Below, piece by piece: positions 1-5,355 of a stretch of DNA of 5,355 nucleotides. Every line of letters starts with the position of its first letter. Position 1 is the first letter of the stretch. Under the pieces are notes generated by a model. It searched no databases, was not told the DNA's origin, and was given only the letters and a program-made list of their open reading frames with translations. Position numbers and translations under genes: made by a program. Origin of the DNA: Propionivibrio sp. (GTDB lineage Bacteria; Pseudomonadota; Gammaproteobacteria; Burkholderiales; Rhodocyclaceae); assembly GCA_017990155.1 (NCBI GenBank), contig JAGNOM010000066.1, positions 5,884 to 11,238 on the forward strand. The letters are read 5' to 3'.

Positions 1-2216
1 GACGGCGTGACCGGCTTGCCGAGGATGGCGTTGATCCTCAGGTCGCTCGCCTCGTTGAGCAGGTCGGTTTTGCCGTAGGCGGTGACCATGATGACGGTCG
101 GCGGCCGGGCTGGCGTTTGTCCGGCGTCCGAAGCGACGCGGTTTTCGATGGCGCGCGCCGTTTCGAGACCGCTCATGCCGGGCATGTGCCAATCGAGCAG
201 GAGTAGATCGAACGGTTCGCCGCAGCCTTCCGCATGCTCGACGATGCGCAGCGCTTCTTCCCCCGAGCGCGCCGTGCTGACCGGGAAGTGCCAGCGTTCG
301 AGGAGGGCGCGGAGAATAACGAGTGACGTTTCCTGGTCATCGACGATCAGCGTACGCATCGGTTGCAGATGCTGCAGTCCGGTGCTGGGCGAATAAACCA
401 GCGATCCGGCCGTCAGCCCGAGGTGGGCGGTGAAGGCGAAGGTGCTGCCGCGTCCGGGGTCGCTGGTCAGGTTGATCTGCCCACCCATCAGTTCGACCAG
501 CCGCTTGCTGATCGTCAGGCCCAGCCCGGTGCCGCCAAATTTTCGCGTGATGCTGGCGTCGGCCTGGACGAAAGGCTGGAAGAGCCGTGTCGCCTGCTCC
601 TCCGAAATGCCGATGCCGGTATCGCGCACGGCGATACGCAGCGTCACGTCGGCGTCGTTCTGTCCGATCTTCTCGACGCGGATGCAGATGTCGCCGTGCT
701 CGGTGAACTTGATCGCGTTGCCCACCAGATTGCTGATGATCTGGCCCAGCCGCAGCGGGTCGCCGACCAGCCGGTCCGGTACGTCCGCGCCGATATCGAC
801 AAACAGCTCCAGCCCCTTCTCCTCGGCGCGAATCGAGAACAGGTCGCTCGTCGCGCGCAGCACCGCCTCGACGGAAAAGTCCACCTGCTCGATTTCGATA
901 TGCCCGGCCTCGATCTTCGAGTAATCGAGAATGTCGTTGAGGATGCCGAGCAGCGAGCGCGACGAGTTGAGTGCCTTGGTCAGGTAGTCGCGCTGGCGCT
1001 CGTTGAGCGGCGTGTCGAGCGCCAGTTGCGTCATGCCGATGACAGCGTTCATCGGCGTGCGGATTTCGTGGCTCATGTTCGCCAGAAAGGCGCTTTTCGC
1101 CTGGTTGGCGGCGACGGCGGCGTCCTTGGCGCTGGCCAGTTCGGCCGTGCGCGAGACGACGAGCGCTTCAAGCTGGTGCCGGTGCTGTTCGAGCTCGATT
1201 TCGGCGAGCTTGCGCTCGGTGACGTCCTGCATGGTGCCGACCATGCCGATCGGGTGCGTGTCTTCATCGAGTCCGTCGAGCTCGAACTCGAACTCGCCGA
1301 GTTGGTGGATCCAGCGCACTTCGCCGTCGTTGGGGCGCACGATCCGGTAGTCGTGATCGAAGCGCGTTTTTTGCTCGACGGCGATCTGGAAGAATTCCCG
1401 AAGCTCGGCGCGATCCTCCGGATGGAGGAGCTTCGTCCAGGCTTCCATGGTGTGCGGGAAGGTCTCGTCGACGCCCAGAACCGCGTAGGCGCCCTGCGAT
1501 GCCTTCCAGATTCCTGTCAGGAGATTCAGCGAGAAGCCACCGATGCGCGCGACGTGCTGCGATTCGCGCAGCAGGCGTTCTTTCTCCTTCAACTCCTCGT
1601 TGGCGCCGAGCAGCGCTTGCGTACGCTCGATGACGCGGTTTTCCAGGTCGCTGTTGAGCGCCGCCAGCTTTTCGGACAGTTTCACCTGGCGCAGATGGTT
1701 GAGGCCGGTTTCGGCGAGCATGCCGACGAGCTGCGAGCAAAGCAGCGAGACGGATTCCACGTTCGCCGGGTCGATCACGGGGAGCTTGCGAACGGCGTCC
1801 AGATAATCGCTTTCGTCGTAGCCGAACTGCTTTGCCTGGCGGCGGAAGAAGTCGAAGTCGGGCTGCTCGGTCAGGAACTGACCGGTGAACACGTTGGCCA
1901 GGTGCTCGCCTTCAACGTAAATCGGGACGGCCGAATCGATCAGCCCGTTCGGGCAGCGGGCGCTGACGAAGCGGCCGGTTTCGAGCATCGTCTGCAGCCG
2001 ATCCGTGTCGCTCTGGACGCAACGGCGGCAGGATTCGGGATTGGCACGATGGAATTTCTGGCAGGCGTCCTGCCAATCGTCGCGGATGACTTCGGTGCCA
2101 TCGATATCGGCGACGGTGAAGGAAACGCCCATGATCCGGCGGAAGTTCTCGATCAGGAACTGCAGTCGCGGAATGTCGACGAGGTCGGCGAACTTGATTC
2201 GATCGGTGTCACTCAT
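1..2216 (-). CDS. Hybrid sensor histidine kinase: PocR-PAS-HisKA-HATPase-REC (3' end beyond window)
   Basis: This is a cytoplasmic hybrid sensor kinase, open for 738 codons from ATG 2214-2216 to the left edge with no stop. A GGGGA lies 6 bases upstream of the ATG. Residues about 8-172 match a PocR domain: C52, C63, C66 and C88 are present, followed by NGLIDSAVPI (90-99) and FTGQF (110-114). PocR domains are predicted to bind small hydrocarbon-type ligands. A coiled coil (about 175-220) leads to a PAS/PAC domain (about 220-340, ending GTMQDVTERK), then a second helix. HisKA carries FLANMSHEIRTPMNAVIGM with phospho-acceptor H383. HATPase has the N box NLVGNAIKFT (N496, N500), G1 DTGIGI (532-537) and G2 GGTGLGL (561-567). 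The receiver (from about 620) has D626/D627, phospho-acceptor D675 in LLLDWHMPGMSG, T712 and K734. All catalytic residues are intact. No signal peptide or membrane helix is seen. More REC or Hpt domains could follow outside the window. The ligand and the output partner cannot be named. Confidence 0.95.
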   Translation of the reverse strand, partial: MSDTDRIKFADLVDIPRLQFLIENFRRIMGVSFTVADIDGTEVIRDDWQDACQKFHRANPESCRRCVQSDTDRLQTMLETGRFVSARCPNGLIDSAVPIYVEGEHLANVFTGQFLTEQPDFDFFRRQAKQFGYDESDYLDAVRKLPVIDPANVESVSLLCSQLVGMLAETGLNHLRQVKLSEKLAALNSDLENRVIERTQALLGANEELKEKERLLRESQHVARIGGFSLNLLTGIWKASQGAYAVLGVDETFPHTMEAWTKLLHPEDRAELREFFQIAVEQKTRFDHDYRIVRPNDGEVRWIHQLGEFEFELDGLDEDTHPIGMVGTMQDVTERKLAEIELEQHRHQLEALVVSRTAELASAKDAAVAANQAKSAFLANMSHEIRTPMNAVIGMTQLALDTPLNERQRDYLTKALNSSRSLLGILNDILDYSKIEAGHIEIEQVDFSVEAVLRATSDLFSIRAEEKGLELFVDIGADVPDRLVGDPLRLGQIISNLVGNAIKFTEHGDICIRVEKIGQNDADVTLRIAVRDTGIGISEEQATRLFQPFVQADASITRKFGGTGLGLTISKRLVELMGGQINLTSDPGRGSTFAFTAHLGLTAGSLVYSPSTGLQHLQPMRTLIVDDQETSLVILRALLERWHFPVSTARSGEEALRIVEHAEGCGEPFDLLLLDWHMPGMSGLETARAIENRVASDAGQTPARPPTVIMVTAYGKTDLLNEASDLRINAILGKPVTP

Positions 2217-2247
2217 GACGATTCCCCGGAGTCGGAAGGCGTCCTTC

Positions 2248-2276
2248 ATAGTTGCACGGCGAAGGGCGCCAATCAA
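2248..2276 (-). promoter_or_regulatory. Weak candidate sigma70-type promoter for the hybrid kinase
   Basis: On the minus strand TTGATT (2271-2276) and AACTAT (2248-2253) are separated by exactly 17 bases, and the ATG at 2216 would follow a leader of about 25 bases. The -35 matches the consensus at 4 of 6 bases and the -10 at only 3 of 6, so this may be chance. It is the best-spaced pair I see in the 120-base gap. Confidence 0.2.
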
Positions 2277-2300
2277 GCTTCGCGGGTGGGCGGCCCGTCC

Positions 2301-2323
2301 GGTTTGGCGGCAATGCCCAAACC
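2301..2323 (-). terminator. Hairpin after the sensor kinase gene, possible terminator or attenuator
   Basis: GGTTTGG (2301-2307) and CCAAACC (2317-2323) are a perfect 7-bp inverted repeat with a 9-base loop. On the minus strand it starts 13 bases after the kinase stop codon (2337-2339). No run of T follows on either strand, so it is not a classic intrinsic terminator. It could be a weak terminator, an mRNA 3'-end stabiliser or an attenuator before the hybrid kinase. It is the only clear structure in the gap 2217-2336. Confidence 0.4.
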
Positions 2324-2336
2324 ACGTTGATCGGTT

Positions 2337-3725
2337 TCAGCCGGCCGAGGTCTGGCCGCCGTTCCAGCGCAGCCTGGCCTCCAGGCCGCCGGTCGGACGA
2401 TTCTCCAGTTCGAGCCGGGCGCCGTGCAGTTCGGCGATGCGGTGCACGATGGTCAGCCCGAGGCCGCTGCCTTCGGCGACGACTTCCGCGCTGCGGTAGA
2501 AACGTTCGACGAGGCGCGGCAATTCCGCCTCGCTGACGCCGGGGCCGTTGTCGGCGACGCTGATCACCGGCCGGCCGTTTTCGGTGCGCAGCGCGACGGC
2601 AATCCGGCTGCCTTCGGGCGAATAGCGCACGGCGTTGTCGATAAGGTTGCGCAGCGCGACCTGGAGGAGATCCGCCACGCCTTCGACGACGATCGTACGG
2701 TCGTCGATGTCGACTTCGATCGCACATTTCTTCGAGCTATCGAGCGTGCTGGCGATGACGTTGCGCGTCAGTTCCGAAAGATCGAGCGGCGTTGGATCGG
2801 GCAGCGCGGCGAGCGGGTCAAGCCGTGCCAGGCGCAGCATCTGCTCGACGAGGCGCGTCGCGCGGTCGAGGCCGGCGAGCGTCTGCGCGAGCGCGTGATT
2901 GCGCTTGTCGGCATCCGGCGTGAGCAAGGCGACCTGCGTTTGCACGCGCGCGGCGGCGATCGGCGTGCGCAACTCATGCGCCGCGTCGGCCGTGAACCGG
3001 CGTTCGTTCTCCAGCGAACCGTTCAGGCGGAACAGCAGCCGGTTGATCGCGGCCACCAGTGGCCGGGCTTCGCGGGGGGCCGTGCGGCCGGCGAGTGGCG
3101 CGAGGTTTTCGGGCGAGCGATGGAGGACTTCCGTGGTCAAGTCGTCGAGCGGTTTCAGGCCGCGACGCACCGAGAAATAGATCGCGATGAGCAGCAAGGG
3201 AAAGATGACGGCCAGCGGCTGCACCGTCTTGGTCGCGATTTCCAGCGCTTCCTTGTTGCGCTTGGTGATCGATTGCGCAACCTGGATGCGTGTCGAACCC
3301 TCCGCCGTTTCGAGGATCAGGCTGCGCCACGGCTGGCCTTCGTGTTCGATCGAGTCAAAGCCGAGTTCGCCGCTGATCGCCGCCACTGGCGCCTCGGGCG
3401 AGCGAACGAGTACGGTGCCGTCTGCTTTCCCGATCTGGAATTCGAGCGTCAATTCGTTGTGCCGGTGGTTCTGGCCGCGCAGTCGGGTCAGGTTGGCCGG
3501 CAGTTCGGCCAGGTGTTCCGGCCCTTGTTGCGCCTGGACGAGCATCAGCGCCGCCATCTTCGACATCTGGCCGTCCATCAACTCCTGGATTTCGTGCTTG
3601 GCCTGCCGGTAGCTGAGGGCGCCGGCCAGGGTCATGATCAGCAGCGCGGCAATCGAGACCAGCGTCAGCAACCGCCAGCGCAACGAAGGCGAACGCCGCG
3701 ACCTGCTATCGAGCCCCGTCTCCAT
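2337..3725 (-). CDS. QseC-type membrane sensor histidine kinase
   Basis: A 462-residue inner-membrane kinase that should phosphorylate the response regulator encoded just upstream. TM1 is about residues 19-39 and TM2 about 168-187, enclosing a periplasmic region of roughly 128 residues resembling the 2CSK_N sensor domain of QseC-like kinases. A HAMP-like linker follows (about 188-240, with the conserved proline in GLKPL). The H box FTADAAHELRTPIAAA carries phospho-acceptor H250 and closely resembles QseC. The ATPase domain has the N box RNLIDNAVRYSP (N360, N364), G1 DNGPG (392-396) and G2 GSGLGL (419-424). Length and motif order are normal and nothing is truncated. The ATG (3723-3725) shares one base with the regulator's TGA, giving TGATG, so translation is probably coupled. 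The ligand is unknown: E. coli QseC is reported to sense catecholamine and autoinducer-3 signals, but this cannot be transferred to a distant homologue. It could be named TctE- or PmrB-like instead. Confidence 0.96.
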   Translation of the reverse strand: METGLDSRSRRSPSLRWRLLTLVSIAALLIMTLAGALSYRQAKHEIQELMDGQMSKMAALMLVQAQQGPEHLAELPANLTRLRGQNHRHNELTLEFQIGKADGTVLVRSPEAPVAAISGELGFDSIEHEGQPWRSLILETAEGSTRIQVAQSITKRNKEALEIATKTVQPLAVIFPLLLIAIYFSVRRGLKPLDDLTTEVLHRSPENLAPLAGRTAPREARPLVAAINRLLFRLNGSLENERRFTADAAHELRTPIAAARVQTQVALLTPDADKRNHALAQTLAGLDRATRLVEQMLRLARLDPLAALPDPTPLDLSELTRNVIASTLDSSKKCAIEVDIDDRTIVVEGVADLLQVALRNLIDNAVRYSPEGSRIAVALRTENGRPVISVADNGPGVSEAELPRLVERFYRSAEVVAEGSGLGLTIVHRIAELHGARLELENRPTGGLEARLRWNGGQTSAG

Positions 3726-4393
3726 CAGCGGCTTTCGCCGCCGCCGAGCTGGTAGCCCAGCCCGCGAATGGTGCGAATGAAATCGGCGCCGAACTTCTTG
3801 CGCAAATGGTGGATGAAGACCTCGACCGTATTGCTGCCGGTTTCTTCGCCCCAGGCGTAAAGGCTTTCTTCGAGCTGCGCGCGCGTGCGGATGCTGTTGC
3901 GGTTGCGCAGAAAGTCGTGCAGCAGCGCATATTCCCGCGCCGACAAGGCCACCGGCTGGCCGTTGAAAGTGACCTGCTTCGACGATGGATCGAGCGCGAC
4001 GCCGGCGTGTTCGAGCGTCGGTTTTGCGTCACCGGTCGCGCGGCGAATGATGGCGCGCAGGCGGGCGAGCAGTTCGGGCAGGTCGAAGGGCTTGGTCAAA
4101 TAGTCGTCGGCGCCGGCGTCGAGGCCGGAGACCTTGTCCGCGCTCGTATCGCGCGCGGTGAGGATGAGCACGGGCAGGCGGCTACCGCGCCCGCGCAGGT
4201 CGGTCAGCACCGACAGGCCATCCCGGCGCGGCAAGCCCAGGTCGAGCACGCAGGCGTCGTAGGGATGGTCCAGCAGCGCGAGGCGGGCGGATTCGCCGTC
4301 GCGCACCCAGTCGACCGCGTAATCGCCCAGTTTCAGCCCGGCCAGAATGCCGTCGCCGAGGATCGAGTCGTCTTCAACCAGCAGAATTCGCAC
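3725..4393 (-). CDS. OmpR/PhoB-class response regulator, QseB-like
   Basis: A 222-residue DNA-binding response regulator, the expected partner of the kinase downstream. The receiver (1-115) has acidic residues E7/D8/D9, phospho-acceptor D51 in VLDLGLP, T78 in LILTARD and K100 in DDYLTKPFDL. The C-terminal winged helix (about 125-218) contains SNTVEVFIHHLRKKFG and ends in RTIRGLGYQL, the signature of the QseB/PmrA/TctD branch. From memory the match to E. coli QseB is strong along the whole length. The start is GTG (bases CAC at 4391-4393 on the plus strand), immediately after the TAA of the preceding gene with no gap. A GAGGA (4404-4408) lies 10 bases upstream inside that gene. The C-terminus ends in a short Gly-rich tail whose codons form a hairpin over the next gene's start. 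PmrA/QseB-type regulators often bind paired direct repeats and control their own operon, but I found no convincing site in the leader. Confidence 0.97.
   Translation of the reverse strand: MRILLVEDDSILGDGILAGLKLGDYAVDWVRDGESARLALLDHPYDACVLDLGLPRRDGLSVLTDLRGRGSRLPVLILTARDTSADKVSGLDAGADDYLTKPFDLPELLARLRAIIRRATGDAKPTLEHAGVALDPSSKQVTFNGQPVALSAREYALLHDFLRNRNSIRTRAQLEESLYAWGEETGSNTVEVFIHHLRKKFGADFIRTIRGLGYQLGGGESR
3727..3742 (-). promoter_or_regulatory. GAAA-loop hairpin over the kinase ribosome-binding region
   Basis: On the minus strand GCGGC-GAAA-GCCGC (3728-3741) forms a perfect 5-bp stem with a GNRA tetraloop, extended by one G-U pair to 3727-3742. It ends one base before the kinase ATG (3725). 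The only Shine-Dalgarno-like string, GAAAG (3732-3736), sits in its loop and first stem base, 6 bases from the ATG. A ribosome finishing the regulator gene would unfold it, which fits translational coupling. The bases also encode the GGGESR tail, so the hairpin may be incidental. Confidence 0.4.
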
Positions 4394-5053
4394 TTACTTC
4401 TTTTCCTCATCGAGTTTTTCGAGCAGCGCCGTGATCTCTCTGCGCCGGCCGCTGTCGGCCAGCTCGCGGCCTGGGCGGGGCGCCGCCTTGAGCGCGGTCT
4501 CGAGATGGGTACGCGCTTCGTCGTAGCGTTCACGATCCATCAGATACTCCCCGTAAAAGAAATTCGGGTCAATCCCATCGGGATTGATCGAGAGCGACTT
4601 CTTGAAGAACTCCTCGGCTTTTGCCTTATCGCCAAAGCCGACCGGCCAGCCGGGCACCTTCGCGTAGAGCGTCGCCAGACTCGTATAGGCCGAGCCGTTC
4701 AGCGCCTTGTCGTCGATCTTGAGCGCGTCTTCCAGACGCTGCTTCGCATCCTTGCACAGCGACAGCGCGCCCAAGCCGCCGCGCGCGCCGGCCTCGCTTG
4801 ATACGACGATGCCTTCCCAGATCAACGGTTCGGCCATGCCGGGATTGCTTTCCGCTATCTTGCGCGACTGCTGGGCGAGCGTCTGGTAGAGATCGGCTTG
4901 CTGTTTCTCGGGCGTGTTGTACTTGATTTCGGCCCATTGGGTCTGGATCGGCAGAATGATTTCATCGGGCGTCGCGGCGAGGACGGCACTGGAGAAGAAG
5001 CCGAAGACGAATGCAGCGGCGGTAGTGCGGAGGGTTTGAAGATTCAGATGCAT
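4394..5053 (-). CDS. Exported TPR protein, TatT-like, head of the two-component operon
   Basis: A 219-residue protein with a Sec signal peptide: a basic start, a hydrophobic core (about 11-22) and probable cleavage after A26 in AVLA-ATPD. There is no lipobox cysteine, so it should be soluble in the periplasm. The mature part is helical with TPR-like helix pairs. The clearest runs from KAKAEEFFKKSLSINPD (143-159) into NFFYGEYLMDRERYDEARTH (164-183). The segment KVPGWPVGFGD (132-142), followed by INPDGIDPNFFYGEYL (156-171), recalls TPR proteins of the TRAP-transporter TatT group, but no TRAP transporter genes are in view. The ATG is supported by AAAGGA six bases upstream. It is the first gene of a tight operon with a response regulator and its kinase, its TAA touching the regulator's GTG. 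It may aid periplasmic sensing, or be an envelope protein controlled by the pair. The molecular function is not known. Confidence 0.88.
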   Translation of the reverse strand: MHLNLQTLRTTAAAFVFGFFSSAVLAATPDEIILPIQTQWAEIKYNTPEKQQADLYQTLAQQSRKIAESNPGMAEPLIWEGIVVSSEAGARGGLGALSLCKDAKQRLEDALKIDDKALNGSAYTSLATLYAKVPGWPVGFGDKAKAEEFFKKSLSINPDGIDPNFFYGEYLMDRERYDEARTHLETALKAAPRPGRELADSGRRREITALLEKLDEEKK

Positions 5054-5059
5054 GGGGAG

Positions 5060-5065
5060 TCCTTT
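5060..5065 (-). promoter_or_regulatory. Shine-Dalgarno of the TPR gene
   Basis: AAAGGA on the minus strand lies 6 bases before the ATG at 5051-5053. It fixes the start of the gene and agrees with the signal peptide beginning at that methionine. I could not find a convincing -35/-10 pair in the rest of the leader (5066-5124). Confidence 0.7.
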
Positions 5066-5124
5066 CGTTGCGAGAGGTTCAATTGCGTTTGTTGAGAAGC
5101 GCCAAAGTGACCGACAAGCTATTT

Positions 5125-5206
5125 ACCGTTCGTGGTGAGCCTGTCGAACCATGAACAGGCGCACTGCTTGGGCATCTCGCTCTTCGACAGGCTCAGGGCG
5201 AACGGT
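5125..5206. repeat. Inverted REP-like doublet between genes
   Basis: Two 24-base arms (5125-5148 and 5183-5206) are inverted copies matching at 21 of 24 positions, with a 34-base spacer. The inner 13 bases, TGAGCCTGTCGAA, and the outer 8, ACCGTTCG, are perfect, with a 3-base mismatch between them. The core resembles a short palindromic repeat (CCGTTCG...TGAGCCTGTCGAA) that I recall as scattered between genes in many Proteobacteria. The left unit can also fold on itself (5128-5136 with 5148-5156, 9 pairs including one wobble). The element lies 26 bases beyond the stop of the upstream gene and may end or stabilise that transcript. No transposase is nearby. Confidence 0.75.
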
Positions 5207-5232
5207 GGTAGTGGGCTGTTAGTTATTGAGGT

Positions 5233-5355
5233 TCAGTGGCTGATGCGCGGTGGTGCATGGCGCTTTACCGCTGCAAGCTTGCCGGCGAGGCCGCGATCGA
5301 TGAGGCCGGGCGCGACGCCGTTGAGCCAGGCGAAGAGGCGTTCGGGAAAGCCGAG
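5233..5355 (-). CDS. C-terminal fragment, probable short-chain dehydrogenase/reductase
   Basis: Only the last 40 codons are visible, ending in TGA (5233-5235) and open to the right edge. The peptide begins LGFPERLFAWLN, continues GVAPGLIDRGLAGKL and ends in a basic tail HAPPRISH. A pattern of a proline-arginine-leucine helix, then a proline-leucine-aspartate helix and a basic end is common at the C-terminus of classical SDR oxidoreductases. The Rossmann glycine motif and the YxxxK active site would lie outside the window, so the family call is tentative. The reading frame has codon use like its neighbours and no better frame exists here. It is separated from the TPR gene by 179 bases containing the REP-like doublet, so it is probably not in the same transcript. 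Confidence 0.6.
   Translation of the reverse strand, partial: LGFPERLFAWLNGVAPGLIDRGLAGKLAAVKRHAPPRISH

Noticed and set aside
1281..1296. Short tandem CTCGAA-type repeat inside the hybrid kinase.
   Set aside because: It encodes a Glu-Phe-Glu-Phe-Glu stretch in the last strands of the PAS domain. The copy number is too low to suggest a phase-variable tract.
363..2330. Plus-strand open frame of 655 codons.
   Set aside because: It lies opposite the hybrid kinase, whose domain motifs are intact throughout. The translated product is a low-information mix rich in R, D, G, A and V with no recognisable domain. Long antisense open frames are expected opposite high-GC genes.
2209..2727. Minus-strand frame of 172 codons overlapping the end of the sensor kinase and the gap after it.
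   Set aside because: Out of frame with the kinase, very rich in arginine and proline, and without any motif. The kinase frame explains these bases fully.
2424..3755. Plus-strand open frame of 443 codons.
   Set aside because: Opposite the complete sensor kinase; rich in R, Q and D with no domain, and no ribosome-binding site I would trust. A shadow of the real gene.
3806..4801. Plus-strand open frame of 331 codons.
   Set aside because: It spans the antisense of two different real genes and their junction, which a genuine gene would be unlikely to do without conserved domains. None is visible.
5066..5124. Possible promoter or response-regulator operator upstream of the TPR gene.
   Set aside because: I looked for -35/-10 pairs and for paired TTAA-type direct repeats as used by PmrA/QseB-type regulators, and found only poor matches such as TTTGGC with ATTGAA. 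Not strong enough to list.
5054..5232. Insertion sequence or phage attachment site around the inverted arms.
   Set aside because: There is no transposase or integrase, no flanking target duplication, and the arms are only 34 bases apart. A REP-like repeat explains them better.

Overview
The window is GC-rich and densely coded. All supportable genes lie on the minus strand, so transcription runs from the right edge to the left edge. The high GC, the QseB/QseC-type two-component pair, the PocR-containing hybrid kinase and the REP-like repeat all suggest a Proteobacterium. A betaproteobacterium of the Rhodocyclales kind is my best guess. This is an inference from style and family mix, with no marker gene to confirm it.

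Layout from right to left. Positions 5233-5355 hold the last 40 codons of a gene, probably a short-chain dehydrogenase/reductase. Positions 5054-5232 are non-coding and carry a pair of inverted REP-like arms (5125-5206), then the leader of the next gene. Positions 2337-5053 are a tightly packed three-gene operon: an exported TPR protein (4394-5053), an OmpR/PhoB-class response regulator of the QseB type (3725-4393) and its membrane sensor kinase of the QseC type (2337-3725). The first stop codon directly abuts the GTG start of the second gene, and the second and third genes share one base. Positions 2217-2336 are a 120-base gap with a perfect 7-bp inverted repeat and a weak candidate promoter. 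Positions 1-2216 hold the first 738 codons of a large hybrid sensor kinase whose end lies beyond the left edge. Its order is PocR ligand-binding domain, coiled coil, PAS/PAC, coiled coil, HisKA, HATPase, receiver.

How the parts fit. The window is a signalling locus with two independent phosphorelay inputs. The operon senses in the periplasm or at the membrane and acts on DNA through the response regulator. The periplasmic TPR protein, co-transcribed at the head, is either an accessory to sensing or an envelope protein under the same control. The PocR hybrid kinase has no transmembrane segment in the visible part, so it should read a cytoplasmic cue, and it passes phosphate through its own receiver to a partner not in view. 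No mobile element, CRISPR array, tRNA or rRNA is visible. The least ordinary points are the TPR-regulator-kinase operon architecture, a GAAA-loop hairpin placed over the kinase start, the four-cysteine PocR domain and the REP-like doublet.
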